A stretch of DNA of 64,000 nt from positions 1,364,001-1,428,000 of the forward strand of contig CP112982.1 in the NCBI GenBank assembly GCA_041875495.1, read 5' to 3'. The translations under genes and the position numbers were made by a program. The number at the start of each line of letters is the position of its first letter. The first letter of the stretch is position 1. This stretch comes from Halomonas sp. CH40. GTDB lineage: Bacteria > Pseudomonadota > Gammaproteobacteria > Pseudomonadales > Halomonadaceae. Positions 35,751 to 44,881 of the stretch are shown here, piece by piece. The notes beneath the pieces are model-generated. The model saw only the letters and a list, made by a program, of their open reading frames with translations. It did no database searches and had not been told where the DNA came from.

Positions 35751-36671
35751 CTAGCGATGTGGAAATGAGTATGTTGGAAGCGCGTTCCAGAAAGCGTCAA
35801 GGTCGGTATGCTGTTGTACTTGATGGCGGTATAAGCGTATTTCCAGGGGTACGTCCCAGCGCTTATCACCCGCTCTAATCAGCGCACCGTTAGATAGTTC
35901 AGCCTGAACACAGCGCTCAGGCAGCCAGCTCATGCCATAGCCAAGAACCACTAGCTCCTTGATATTGGCGGCAAACAGGTTTTCACTTTGAGTGTTTAAA
36001 TAGCTGCTGATGGGCATTCGCGTAAGGTGTGCTTTGAGCGCCGACCCCAGCAACCCGCGTTCAGGGTAGGCAAGCCACGGCAAAGGGGCGCTTCGCTTAC
36101 CGGGTAACAGGTTACGCGGCGCGCCATTGTCATCACAGGCGGTAACTGGAATCAGCCGTTCTTCGCCTACGACCCGGTAGCGACAGTTGGATGTGTCGAT
36201 ATCCAGATCGCAGCGTTCTATGGGCCAATAGCACAAAGCCAGGTCACACTCCGCCCGTGCCAACGCCTGAAAATAATCACCTGCGACCCAGGCGGTTGCC
36301 CGCAGGTAAGGCTGAATACGATCTTGGCCACCCTGTGCTGCAAGCCATTCGGGCATAAAATGTGCCAGTAGGCTCTGCGGCGCGGCCAGCATAATTCGTC
36401 GCTGCTGCCCGGCGCTGATTTCGCGTACTCTGTCACGGGTCAACCGCACCCGTTCAGTGACCTGTTGGCACAGTGTTAGAAACTCCTCACCGGCTGGTGT
36501 GAGGGATAAGGGTAGGGTCTGGCGGTTGATCAGTGTTACCCCCATTTCCTCTTCCAGCAGCTTGATGCGCCGTGAAAAAGTGGGCTGGGTGACATGCTGT
36601 TCATCCGCCGCCCGTGAGAAGTGCCGAGTTCTGGCCAGGGCAATAAAATCTTCTAGCCAGCGAATTTCCAT
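35751..36671 (-). CDS. LysR-family transcriptional regulator
   Basis: 306 residues. The N-terminal winged helix reads EIRWLEDFIALARTRHFSRAADEQHVTQPTFSRRIKLLEEEMGVTLINR, with the rest a substrate-binding effector domain (about 90-300). It sits between dppF and pepQ on the same strand, with 37 and 43 bp gaps, so it is probably co-transcribed and controls the peptide transport and dipeptidase genes. The effector is not evident. LysR genes are usually divergent from their targets, so being inside the array is less usual. Confidence 0.9.
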   Translation of the reverse strand: MEIRWLEDFIALARTRHFSRAADEQHVTQPTFSRRIKLLEEEMGVTLINRQTLPLSLTPAGEEFLTLCQQVTERVRLTRDRVREISAGQQRRIMLAAPQSLLAHFMPEWLAAQGGQDRIQPYLRATAWVAGDYFQALARAECDLALCYWPIERCDLDIDTSNCRYRVVGEERLIPVTACDDNGAPRNLLPGKRSAPLPWLAYPERGLLGSALKAHLTRMPISSYLNTQSENLFAANIKELVVLGYGMSWLPERCVQAELSNGALIRAGDKRWDVPLEIRLYRHQVQQHTDLDAFWNALPTYSFPHR

Positions 36672-36708
36672 GGGCCTTCCTGGTTGGTAGAACTATTAAA
36701 GGTAATGA

Positions 36709-37776
36709 TTATAACCGGTCTTCCTCTACGGCGTGGCAAGCGACCCGGGTTCCATCATTCTGCGTTTGCAGAACTGGGATTTCCTGCTTGCAGCGCGCAT
36801 TGGCGTAAGGGCAGCGTCCATGGAAAACGCAGCCGCTGGGTAGATTAACCGGCGTGGGGACTTCGCCTTCCAGGCGAATATGCTGTGGGCGATCGTCTTC
36901 CAGGCGTGGAATAGCCGATAGTAGGGCCTGAGTATACGGATGACGCGGCTTGGCAAACAGCGTTGCGGTGCTGGAGACTTCGCACACCGTTCCCAGATAC
37001 ATCACGGCAACGCGGGTGCCAAAATGTTCGACCACAGCCAAGTCATGGGTGATGAACAGGTAAGTGAGGTTATGCTGGCTCTGGGCCTCCATCAGCAGGT
37101 TCAACACCTGCGCCTGGATGGATACATCAAGTGCCGAAATCGGCTCGTCGGCGACAATAAATTCAGGGTCTACTGCCAGAGCGCGGGCAATGGCAATACG
37201 CTGGCGTTGGCCACCGGAAAACTCATGACCAAAGCGTTTGCCCCAGTCAGGGTCAATACCGACAGAGTGCATGACCTCTTCGACCTTCTCGACGATGCGT
37301 GCGCGGTTCCAGTCCGGGTGGTGAAGGCGCAGCGGTTCTTCCAGTGTCTGCTGAATGGTCATGCGCGGGTTCAGCGAGGCGTAGGGGTTCTGAAAGATCA
37401 TCTGCATGCGTTTGCGATAGGGCAAAAGCTGGCGTGAGCTCAGGTTATCAATCCGCTGGCCGTCATAGTGGATCTCGCCTTCTGACGGGTTGAGCAACCC
37501 CATAACGGTGCGTGCCACGGTGGATTTGCCGCAGCCGGACTCACCCACAACGCAAAGCGCTTCGCCGCGTTTGATATCCAGGTTTACGCCATTGATGGCA
37601 TGCACATGCTCCTGATGACGCACCAGCTTGCCGCCTTTGAACTTTAGCTGGTCGAGAAAATCACCCGATAACGAAAAGCGTTTTTTCAGATTGCGAATCT
37701 GCAACAGTGAATCCGCACTTTCTTCATTTTGGGTCGGAATCGTTGGATCCCGCATCGCCTCTGCCTGTGCGCTCAT
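36709..37776 (-). CDS. dppF: Dipeptide/oligopeptide ABC transporter ATP-binding protein DppF
   Basis: 355 residues. Walker [10 protein letters not shown], the signature [15 protein letters not shown], Walker [13 protein letters not shown] and the oligopeptide-type C-terminal extension [17 protein letters not shown], with the Cys-rich [16 protein letters not shown] segment seen in Dpp/Opp ATPases. It is one of two ATPase subunits of the peptide importer. Overlaps dppD by 4 bp (ATGA), which suggests translational coupling. Confidence 0.93.
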   Translation of the reverse strand: MSAQAEAMRDPTIPTQNEESADSLLQIRNLKKRFSLSGDFLDQLKFKGGKLVRHQEHVHAINGVNLDIKRGEALCVVGESGCGKSTVARTVMGLLNPSEGEIHYDGQRIDNLSSRQLLPYRKRMQMIFQNPYASLNPRMTIQQTLEEPLRLHHPDWNRARIVEKVEEVMHSVGIDPDWGKRFGHEFSGGQRQRIAIARALAVDPEFIVADEPISALDVSIQAQVLNLLMEAQSQHNLTYLFITHDLAVVEHFGTRVAVMYLGTVCEVSSTATLFAKPRHPYTQALLSAIPRLEDDRPQHIRLEGEVPTPVNLPSGCVFHGRCPYANARCKQEIPVLQTQNDGTRVACHAVEEDRL

Positions 37777-38789
37777 GAGGTTTCCTCCTTAAGTCGGCGA
37801 TCTTCCAGCAATTCAGCCACCATATGGCAGGCGACACGACAGTTGCCGGATTCAACGAATTCAGGTACTTGCTGCATACATGCTGGCCTTGGCTGGCCAT
37901 CGGCACGGTTGATGAAATCGCAGCGCGGATGAAAGGCGCAGCCACTTGGCAGGTTGGACAGTGACGGCATGCTGCCGCGAATCTGGTTGAGCCGTTCACC
38001 CGGTGTGGCCATCTGCGGTAGGGCGTTGATCAGCCCCTGAGTGTAGGGGTGCTGAGGATCATTGATGATCTCGCGGGTTGGCCCTTGCTCAATCACGCGT
38101 CCGGCGTACATCACCAACATACGCTGGGTCACCTGGCTGACCACACCCAGGTCATGGGTAATCAGAATCAGGCCGACATTGTGCTTTTCACACAGTTCCA
38201 GCAGCAGCGCCATAATCTCTGCCTGAATGGTGACATCCAGTGCGGTGGTGGGCTCATCGGCAACGATGATATCCGGGTCAAGCAGCAGGGCGATGGCAAT
38301 GATAATGCGCTGACGCATACCGCCCGACAGTTCATGAGGGTACTGATCAAGCCGCGTTTCCGGTGAGGGAATCTGTACCTGGCGGAGTTTGTCCAGGCAA
38401 ATATCGCGGGCTTCCCGGGAGGAAATACGCCGATGGGCTTTCAGACATTCGACCATCTGTTCTCCGATGGACAGCACCGGGTTCAGGGTCATCATCGGGT
38501 CCTGAAAAATCATCGAAATACGGTTGCCGCGCACTTTGCGTAAAGCGCGCTCGGACATGGTATTCAGCGGCTTGCCATCGAAATTGATGCTGCCACCGGC
38601 GATGTAGCCAGGTTTGGCAATCAGATTAAGCAGCGAAAAGGCCGCGACCGATTTGCCCGCGCCGGACTCACCGACGATCCCCAGACGCTCACCACGTTCG
38701 AGAGTGAAATTAACATCGCGCAGGGCGTGAACATCGCCCTGACGCAAGGCGAAACGAACATCCAGTTGATTGACTTCCAGCAGTGCCAT
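37773..38789 (-). CDS. dppD: Dipeptide/oligopeptide ABC transporter ATP-binding protein DppD
   Basis: 338 residues from the ATG at 38789. Walker A GESGAGKSV, the signature LSGGMRQRIIIAIALL, Walker B DIIVADEPTTALD and the C-terminal HPYTQGLINALPQM plus CAFHPRCDFINRADGQPRP. It is the partner ATPase of DppF. The frame is open 133 codons further upstream, but that part overlaps dppC, lacks ABC homology and is not used. The start lies five bases after the dppC stop. Confidence 0.93.
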   Translation of the reverse strand: MALLEVNQLDVRFALRQGDVHALRDVNFTLERGERLGIVGESGAGKSVAAFSLLNLIAKPGYIAGGSINFDGKPLNTMSERALRKVRGNRISMIFQDPMMTLNPVLSIGEQMVECLKAHRRISSREARDICLDKLRQVQIPSPETRLDQYPHELSGGMRQRIIIAIALLLDPDIIVADEPTTALDVTIQAEIMALLLELCEKHNVGLILITHDLGVVSQVTQRMLVMYAGRVIEQGPTREIINDPQHPYTQGLINALPQMATPGERLNQIRGSMPSLSNLPSGCAFHPRCDFINRADGQPRPACMQQVPEFVESGNCRVACHMVAELLEDRRLKEETS

Positions 38790-38794
38790 GGTCT

Positions 38795-39736
38795 TCAGCC
38801 TTTGTAGAGTCGTGGGTTCATGACATCGCGCAGCCAGTCCCCAAGCAGATTGATCGACAGCACGAGCACGATCAGCACAGCACCGGGAATCAGGGTGATC
38901 CACCAGGAACCGGACTGGATATAGTCGAAGCCTGCCTTGATCAGCGAACCGAGTGACGGATGGGTTTCTGGCATCCCCAGGCCCAGAAACGACAGGGCGG
39001 CCTCGGAAATAATTGCATTGGCAATCTGCACCGTGGAAATAACGAAAATCGGTGACAGCGTGTTGGGCAACACATGGCGGAACATGATGCGTTTGCTGGA
39101 TAACCCCATGACGCGGGCGGCATCCACATATTCCTTGCTTTTCTCGGCCAGCACTGAGGCGCGCACGGTACGTGCATACTGCGGCCATTCTGCCAGACCG
39201 ATAATCAGTACCAGCAGCGGCACGGCGTAAGCACTGAACGTCGCGCTACCGAAGACAGCTTTCACAAGGGCACCGACAATGATGGCGACCATAAGGGTGG
39301 AAAACGACAGTTGGATATCCGCCAGACGCATCAGGAAGGCATCAATGCGTCCGCCCAGGTAGCCGGCCATCAGGCCAAATACCACCCCAAGCAGGGCCTG
39401 CAGGGCGACAGCGCCAAACCCGATGATTAGTGATACGCGGGCACCATAAAGAATGGTGGAAAGCATGTCACGACCCTGGGCATCAGTGCCGAGCAGGTAT
39501 TGGGCATCACTTCCCGATACCCAGAAGGGGGGGAGTTCCGAGGCCAGAATATCGATCTGCGCCAGGTCGTAAGGGTTCATCGGCGAAAGCCAGGGAGCCA
39601 GCACTGCCACGGCGACCAGCAAAATAAAGACCGCGAGACTGACTTGAGCGATGACATCACGCTTGAAACTGTAAAACAGATAAGAGTCGCGGAAGCGTTC
39701 CCAGCGGCTGGGAAGCCTTGTGGATGTTTCATTCAT
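38795..39736 (-). CDS. dppC: Dipeptide/oligopeptide ABC transporter permease DppC
   Basis: 313 residues, six membrane segments. An N-terminal cytoplasmic stretch precedes the first helix (DVIAQVSLAVFILLVAVAVLAPWL), as in DppC/OppC. The EAA loop reads YVDAARVMGLSSKRIMFRHVLPNTLSPIFV, the coupling site for the ATPases. It forms the inner-membrane channel with DppB. The start overlaps the dppB stop (ATGA). Confidence 0.93.
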   Translation of the reverse strand: MNETSTRLPSRWERFRDSYLFYSFKRDVIAQVSLAVFILLVAVAVLAPWLSPMNPYDLAQIDILASELPPFWVSGSDAQYLLGTDAQGRDMLSTILYGARVSLIIGFGAVALQALLGVVFGLMAGYLGGRIDAFLMRLADIQLSFSTLMVAIIVGALVKAVFGSATFSAYAVPLLVLIIGLAEWPQYARTVRASVLAEKSKEYVDAARVMGLSSKRIMFRHVLPNTLSPIFVISTVQIANAIISEAALSFLGLGMPETHPSLGSLIKAGFDYIQSGSWWITLIPGAVLIVLVLSINLLGDWLRDVMNPRLYKG

Positions 39737-40779
39737 GAGGGCTTTCCAGTCAGTTTAACGGTGGGATTCACCAGTCCGTAGATCAAATCGACAATCGTGT
39801 TGGTGATAACGAAAATAAGACCCACGATCATCAGATAGGTCACAATCAGTGGAATGTCGGAGCGCTCAATGGCATCAAGAAACATCAACCCCATCCCTGG
39901 CCATTGAAAAACGGTTTCGGTCAGAATGGTGTAAGCCACGAGGGTGCCGATCTGAACCCCCCCCACGGTGATCACAGGAAGCATGGTGTTTTTCAGGGCA
40001 TGCAGAAAGTAGATGCGGCGCATGGAAATGCCTTTGGCCCGTGCAAATTTGACGTAATCTGACTGCAGGACTTCCAGCATTTCGGCACGAATCAGGCGAA
40101 TAAACAGCGGCAGCATGATGGAGGCCAGCGAAATGGCGGGCAGGACGAGATAGCTCAGCCCTTTAAAACTGGCAAAGTTGGTATCCCAGGTGCCAAACAC
40201 AGTGACCGGGTCACCGCGCCCATAGGCGGGCATGCCACCCTCGGTGGAAATCAGCTCGTTAAGCCAGTTTCCCCAGCCAGTGTTGGCTGGAAAGGGTGTC
40301 CAACTAATGCCAATAGCGAATATTTGAATCAGCATGATGGCAGTGAGGAAAACGGGAATCGAAATACCCACAATCGATATGCTCATAAAAAACCGCGTGA
40401 GCAGAGCGCGTGGTTTTATTGCGCTGTAAACGCCAATGGGCACCGAGAAGACGATAATCAGAAACGTTGAGGCAGCGACAAGCTCCAGGGTTGCCGGAAG
40501 GTGGCGTGCAATAACCTCTGTGGTGGGTTGGTTGAAGACATACGAATAACCAAAGTCAAACTGCGCCGCATTGACGGCAAAGCGGGCGTACTGAACCAGC
40601 ATGGGGTCGTTGAGCCCAAGCTCTTCGCGCAGGGCTTCGCGTTCATCTTCTGGCACCGACTGACCGACCATCTGTTGGATCGGGTCGCCGAGGTTATCCT
40701 GTATGGCAAAGGCGATAATGCTGATGACGAACATCACCAGCAGCGCATGGAAAAGGCGCTTGACCAGGAAGGCGATCAT
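39733..40779 (-). CDS. dppB: Dipeptide/oligopeptide ABC transporter permease DppB
   Basis: 348 residues with six membrane segments. Begins IAFLVKRLFHALLVMFVISIIAFAIQDNLGDP and contains the DppB/OppB markers GLNDPMLVQYARF and the EAA loop SDYVKFARAKGISMRRIYFLHALKNTMLPVITV. It pairs with DppC in the membrane. The dppA-dppB gap of 92 bp holds a perfect 26-bp palindrome. Confidence 0.93.
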   Translation of the reverse strand: MIAFLVKRLFHALLVMFVISIIAFAIQDNLGDPIQQMVGQSVPEDEREALREELGLNDPMLVQYARFAVNAAQFDFGYSYVFNQPTTEVIARHLPATLELVAASTFLIIVFSVPIGVYSAIKPRALLTRFFMSISIVGISIPVFLTAIMLIQIFAIGISWTPFPANTGWGNWLNELISTEGGMPAYGRGDPVTVFGTWDTNFASFKGLSYLVLPAISLASIMLPLFIRLIRAEMLEVLQSDYVKFARAKGISMRRIYFLHALKNTMLPVITVGGVQIGTLVAYTILTETVFQWPGMGLMFLDAIERSDIPLIVTYLMIVGLIFVITNTIVDLIYGLVNPTVKLTGKPS

Positions 40780-40809
40780 GGGGATGGTTCCGTGGAGACA
40801 GGTGAGTAG

Positions 40810-40835
40810 CGCGCTGAAACTTAAGTTTCAGCGCG
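40810..40835. repeat. Perfect 26-bp palindrome between dppA and dppB
   Basis: CGCGCTGAAACTT followed at once by its exact complement, giving a long stem with almost no loop, with no T run after it in the direction of transcription. In ABC operons such hairpins often stabilise the binding-protein mRNA or reduce read-through to the permease genes, so that DppA is made in excess. That role is inferred. Confidence 0.7.
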
Positions 40836-40871
40836 CGCGGGTTAAATAAACGGGGTTAATACCTGCTAGCG

Positions 40872-42476
40872 TTACTCGCTATCTTCTATCACCAGATCAC
40901 CCAGGTAGGGGAAGTTCATCACGTTGAGGACAGGTTCAATGTTGACCCGGTTGGAAGACGCCCAGGCCAGATCCTGCCAGTGAAGCGGAAGGATAGCCGC
41001 TTGATCGTAAAGCGTCTGTTCAACCTGCTGAAGCATTTCAGCACGCTGCTCACGATCGACTTCAACGTTGGCGGCAGCAATCAACGCATCCAGTTCCGGG
41101 TTACAGAAGTTACCCGCGTTGTACTGGCCTGCGCCGCTGTCCGCATCTGGGCAGGCGGTCAGGTATTCGTGGAAGTTGGCGCTATCTTCAGTATCAGCAT
41201 GCCAGCCAATCATCATCATGTCGGCGGCGCGGTCGTCAAACTCGCCCCAGTACTGCGCTTTGGGCATGGTTTTCAAGTCAACGGTAACGTTGATACGCGC
41301 CAGCATTGCAGCCACTGCCTGGGCAATTTTGGCGTCATTCACATAGCGGTTGTTAGGCGCCATCATGGTTATGTCGAAACCGTCGGCATAACCCGCCTCA
41401 GCCATGAGTTCTTTGGCACGTTCAACGTCATAACGGGGTTCCAGGCTTTCTACATGCCCGGCGTAGCCTTCGGGGGAGAACTGCGCCGCCGGTGTGGCGA
41501 AACCTTTCATCAATCTATCGGCAATACCTTCCTGGTTGACGGCATAGGCAAATGCCTCACGCACGCGCTGATCCTGGAACGCCTCGACACGCTCCTGATT
41601 CATGTGGAAAAAGATGATCCGTGTGCCGGACATCGTCACCAATTGGGTGTCGTCGCTTTCACGAACCCTGTCGAGGTCATTGGGCGGTACCGGCGCAATG
41701 AAGTCGACATCGCCGGAAAGCAGCGCGGCAACACGCGTGGCATTCTCGCTGATCGGCGTCAGGATGATATTGTCAACGTTACCAGGCGATTCGTTATCCC
41801 AGTAATTGGGGTTTCGAGTAAATTGGGTACGAACGCCCTGTTGGCGGTCGGTGACGGTGTAGGGGCCAGTGCCCGATACATTGCGAGAGGCATAGGAGTT
41901 GCCGTTTTTGACGATTTCATCTTTCGGATCGCCGTCTTCATCGTTGCCGGAATAGAACTCGCTATCCATGGGAAAGACATAGGTCGCCAGATTCAACAAC
42001 AGCGGGTACGGCTCTTTTGTGTTGATTTCGACAGTGTAATCGTCGATGACTTCAACGCTTTCAATAGGCTCAAAAATCGCTCTGAAGTCAGGGCTCTGCT
42101 TCAATCGTTTAATGGTCCAGGCGACATCGTTGGCAGTGAAAGGGTTGCCGCTATGGAACTCGACGCCCTCACGCAGTGACATGCGCATGGTAGTGTCATC
42201 CACCTGCTCCCATTCGGTCGCCAGACGGGGTTCAAAATCCAATGATTTTGTCCAGCGAACCAGAGGGTCATGCGTCATATGCGAAAGCTGGAGGATGCCG
42301 CCGGAAAGCTGCTCATGAATATCCAGAGAAACCGGGTCGGCGTCATAAGCCATACGCAATGTTTCAGCGCTAGCCGTCATTGGCAGCAGTGCTGCTCCCG
42401 CCATGGAAGCGCCCACCAGAGAAGCCAGTAGCGTCTTTTTAAAGGTCTTTTTTGTCGCAACAGCATTGAGCGTCAT
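40872..42476 (-). CDS. dppA: Periplasmic dipeptide/oligopeptide-binding protein DppA
   Basis: 534 residues with a signal peptide (about 1-36, ending MTASA before ETLRMAYDADPVSLDIHEQ). It is a family 5 extracellular binding protein, with NVSGTGPYTVTDRQQGVRTQFTRNPNYWD and ADMMMIGWHADTEDSANFHEYL as recognisable segments. The many Asp and Glu residues are usual for a secreted halophile protein. It delivers peptides to DppBC. The ATG at 42476 is chosen over one 18 codons upstream, which has no signal-like start; GGGAA lies upstream. First gene of the array. Confidence 0.92.
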   Translation of the reverse strand: MTLNAVATKKTFKKTLLASLVGASMAGAALLPMTASAETLRMAYDADPVSLDIHEQLSGGILQLSHMTHDPLVRWTKSLDFEPRLATEWEQVDDTTMRMSLREGVEFHSGNPFTANDVAWTIKRLKQSPDFRAIFEPIESVEVIDDYTVEINTKEPYPLLLNLATYVFPMDSEFYSGNDEDGDPKDEIVKNGNSYASRNVSGTGPYTVTDRQQGVRTQFTRNPNYWDNESPGNVDNIILTPISENATRVAALLSGDVDFIAPVPPNDLDRVRESDDTQLVTMSGTRIIFFHMNQERVEAFQDQRVREAFAYAVNQEGIADRLMKGFATPAAQFSPEGYAGHVESLEPRYDVERAKELMAEAGYADGFDITMMAPNNRYVNDAKIAQAVAAMLARINVTVDLKTMPKAQYWGEFDDRAADMMMIGWHADTEDSANFHEYLTACPDADSGAGQYNAGNFCNPELDALIAAANVEVDREQRAEMLQQVEQTLYDQAAILPLHWQDLAWASSNRVNIEPVLNVMNFPYLGDLVIEDSE

Positions 42477-42771
42477 AGTCGTTCCCGAATTGTCTTGCCG
42501 ATTGATTCCAGGGTGTCGAAATGCGTTCACTCACTTGCAAGCACTCCCCGGCGTTTGTTGTTGGTGCCGTTCACTTATTGCGAACGCTCTCGTTAACATA
42601 GAGAGCGACACACAAGGTTCACAATCGAAATAATGACACGGGTTATTCAACTTATGAATAAAGCCGCCATTCAGGGTGCTGCCGCCGTTGTGCATAAGAC
42701 TAAAGGCGAGGTGATAGGCCAACGGTTGTTTGATTGCTCAGTCGGCTGTTTGCAGTAACGCAAGCCTGGAT
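42477..42771. other. dppA upstream region
   Basis: 295 bp without a gene. It contains an inverted repeat, CGCTCTC and GAGAGCG nine bases apart (42585-42607), about 110-130 bp before the dppA start, which could be an operator for the LysR protein encoded in the array or another regulator. No clear promoter hexamers. Confidence 0.4.
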
Positions 42772-43158
42772 TTACCCAAACCGCTGTTGCAAATAGGCAT
42801 TGATATCATCGGATTCATACAGCCACTTTACGCTGCCGTCATCTTGCTGGATTTGCAGGCAGGGCACCTTGACCTTACCACCACCCTCTAACAGATCCTG
42901 CTTGTGCTGAGGATCAAGCTGTGAGTCACGTACCTCAATGTTCAGCCCCAGGCGCGCCATCTGCTTGCGTACCTTGATGCAGAAAGGGCAGGTGCGAAAC
43001 TGATAGAGCGCGAGTTTTTCACACGCCTTGTCCACCTCGGCCTGGGCTTCAGGGCTGCGCTCAACGGATTTCGGGGTCGATAGCTTTTCAGCCACGATCA
43101 TGAAAGGTGCCAGCAGAATACGCAGAGTACGGAAAAAATAGCGCAAGACGATACGCAT
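42772..43158 (-). CDS. Membrane-anchored glutaredoxin-like protein
   Basis: 128 residues. A short N-terminal hydrophobic stretch (LRYFFRTLRILLAPFMIVAEKLS) is followed by a thioredoxin-fold domain with a CPFC redox motif at LALYQFRTCPFCIKVRKQMARLGL (about residues 50-73) and VPCLQIQQDDGSVKWLYESDDINAYL, like glutaredoxins and the N-terminal domain of glutathione S-transferases. It is probably a thiol-disulfide exchanger at the membrane. GGAG lies eight bases before the ATG. The gap of 295 bp on its 3' side is the dppA control region. Confidence 0.83.
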   Translation of the reverse strand: MRIVLRYFFRTLRILLAPFMIVAEKLSTPKSVERSPEAQAEVDKACEKLALYQFRTCPFCIKVRKQMARLGLNIEVRDSQLDPQHKQDLLEGGGKVKVPCLQIQQDDGSVKWLYESDDINAYLQQRFG

Positions 43159-43352
43159 GATTTAACTCCAGGGTTGGTGTTCAGGGGTTGAATGATCAAG
43201 GGTGAATAAATGCACCAGGCGCATCCTGCATCAATCCTTGTGTATTGTCACATTGATGCGCCTAATCCAGGTGAGACTCGTCCGCTTCCATGCTAGGCTG
43301 AGCGTTGTTATGTGGTTGTCACACAAGGCATTGGTAGGCGTTGCCGCTGGGT

Positions 43353-43390
43353 TGTTCCGCCAGCCCTATGGTGTTCCGCCAGCCCTGTGG
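43353..43390. repeat. Tandem 19-bp direct repeat upstream of mpl
   Basis: Two adjacent copies of TGTTCCGCCAGCCCTATGG, differing at one base (A68/G87 in 43353-43371 and 43372-43390), 55 bp before the mpl start. It looks like a simple replication-slippage duplication; no function is evident. Confidence 0.8.
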
Positions 43391-43444
43391 GCAGCTACTG
43401 GCATATTATCTTACCAGAGCCATTATCAGAGGAAACAAGGCGCG

Positions 43445-44839
43445 ATGCATCTGCATATTATAGGGATTTGCGGGACTTTCATGGGTAGCCTGGCGCTGTT
43501 GGCGCGAGAGCTTGGCTACACAGTGAGTGGCTCGGATGCCAATGTGTATCCCCCCATGAGTACACAGCTGGAAGCGGCGGGTATTGCGTTACAGCAAGGC
43601 TACCGAGCAGAGAACCTGTCACCTGCGCCTGACCTGGTGGTGGTAGGCAACGCGCTTTCACGTGGCAATGCCGAGGTGGAGGCTCTGCTCGATAGCGGCC
43701 TGCCCTATACATCTGGCGCCCAGTGGCTGGCTGAGCATGTGCTCCAGGGGCGTAAGGTGATTGCCGTCGCGGGTACTCACGGCAAAACCACAACCGCCAG
43801 TCTGCTGGCCTGGCTGCTGGAAAGCAGCGGGCTGAAACCAGGCTTTCTGATTGGCGGTGTGCCGCGTAACTTCGGTGTTTCCGCTCGGCTGGGTGAAGCT
43901 GATGCGCCCTTTGTAGTGGAAGCAGACGAATACGATACGGCGTTTTTCGACAAGCGCTCCAAGTTTGTCCATTACCGTCCGGATATTGCCCTGCTGAATA
44001 ACCTCGAGTTTGATCATGCCGATATCTTCCCTGATCTGGCAGCGATTGAGCGGCAGTTTCACCATCTGGTAAGAACCGTGCCCGGTAAGGGAAAACTGTT
44101 GGTGGCGGATGATCAGCCCGCGCTGCAGCGTGTGTTAGAGCAGGGGGCCTGGACGCCGGTAGTGCATTTCGGTGCCCATGCGCAAAGTGACTGGCAGCTG
44201 GTGCTGGAGCGCGACGATGCCAGCCGTTTCCAGGTAATTCACCGTACGCCCGATGGCGATGAAGAGGGCGACGAGGATAGCGTGGTGGACTGGTCTTTGA
44301 ATGGTGAATATAACGCTCGCAATGCGTTGGGTGCCCTGGCAGCCGCCCATGCCTGCGGGGCTGATCTGGCGCGCAGTTGTGCCGCACTTTCACGTTTTGA
44401 AAGCCCCAGGCGCCGCCAGGAGGTGCGTGGCGAGGTCAATGGCATTCAGGTGATTGACGATTTTGCCCATCACCCGACAGCTATAGCGGCGACGCTTGGC
44501 GGGTTACGCGCGGCGACCCCCAGAGGGCGTCTCTTGGCAGTGATTGAGCCGCGTTCCAATACCATGCGTCTGGGGGCGTTGAAGGCGCGTTTGAATGACA
44601 GCGTTGCCGCAGCAGATCACGCCTTCTGGTATCAGCCAGCCGGTATTGACTGGTCTATGCAGGCATTGATTGAACCTCAGGGCGAACGCGCAACCCTGTG
44701 TGATCAGATGGATGAACTGGTACAGGCGGTGGTGTCTGAGGCCGCCCCGCTGGATCGAATTGTGGTGATGTCTAACGGTGGTTTTGACGGAATTCATGAG
44801 CGCCTGCTGGACGCCTTGAAGACCCGTTGGCCCACCTGA
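43445..44839 (+). CDS. mpl: Murein tripeptide ligase Mpl
   Basis: 464 residues. It is a Mur ligase with N-terminal MHLHIIGICGTFMGSLALLARELGYTVSGSD, the ATP-binding loop AVAGTHGKTTTASLL, VVEADEYDTAFFDKRSKFVHY, LLNNLEFDHADIFPD, and the C-terminal DDFAHHPTAIAATLGGLRA. Mpl rejoins recycled L-Ala-D-Glu-meso-DAP to UDP-MurNAc in murein recycling. The ATG at 43445 is used; the frame is open upstream to 43202 but that part has no conservation. GAGGAAAC and AAGG lie just upstream. Confidence 0.95.
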   Translation: MHLHIIGICGTFMGSLALLARELGYTVSGSDANVYPPMSTQLEAAGIALQQGYRAENLSPAPDLVVVGNALSRGNAEVEALLDSGLPYTSGAQWLAEHVLQGRKVIAVAGTHGKTTTASLLAWLLESSGLKPGFLIGGVPRNFGVSARLGEADAPFVVEADEYDTAFFDKRSKFVHYRPDIALLNNLEFDHADIFPDLAAIERQFHHLVRTVPGKGKLLVADDQPALQRVLEQGAWTPVVHFGAHAQSDWQLVLERDDASRFQVIHRTPDGDEEGDEDSVVDWSLNGEYNARNALGALAAAHACGADLARSCAALSRFESPRRRQEVRGEVNGIQVIDDFAHHPTAIAATLGGLRAATPRGRLLAVIEPRSNTMRLGALKARLNDSVAAADHAFWYQPAGIDWSMQALIEPQGERATLCDQMDELVQAVVSEAAPLDRIVVMSNGGFDGIHERLLDALKTRWPT

Positions 44840-44881
44840 AGCTGTCACTGTGCAGCGTCTATTTCTTGCAGGAGTGTTTTC

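Noticed and set aside
38790..39188. A longer start for DppD (open frame to 39188)
   Set aside because: The extra part lies wholly inside dppC and has no ABC-transporter likeness; the ATG at 38789 matches the family start.
43202..43444. An N-terminal extension of Mpl by 81 residues
   Set aside because: It is basic, unlike other Mpl proteins, spans the 19-bp tandem repeat, and a good ribosome site lies before the ATG at 43445.
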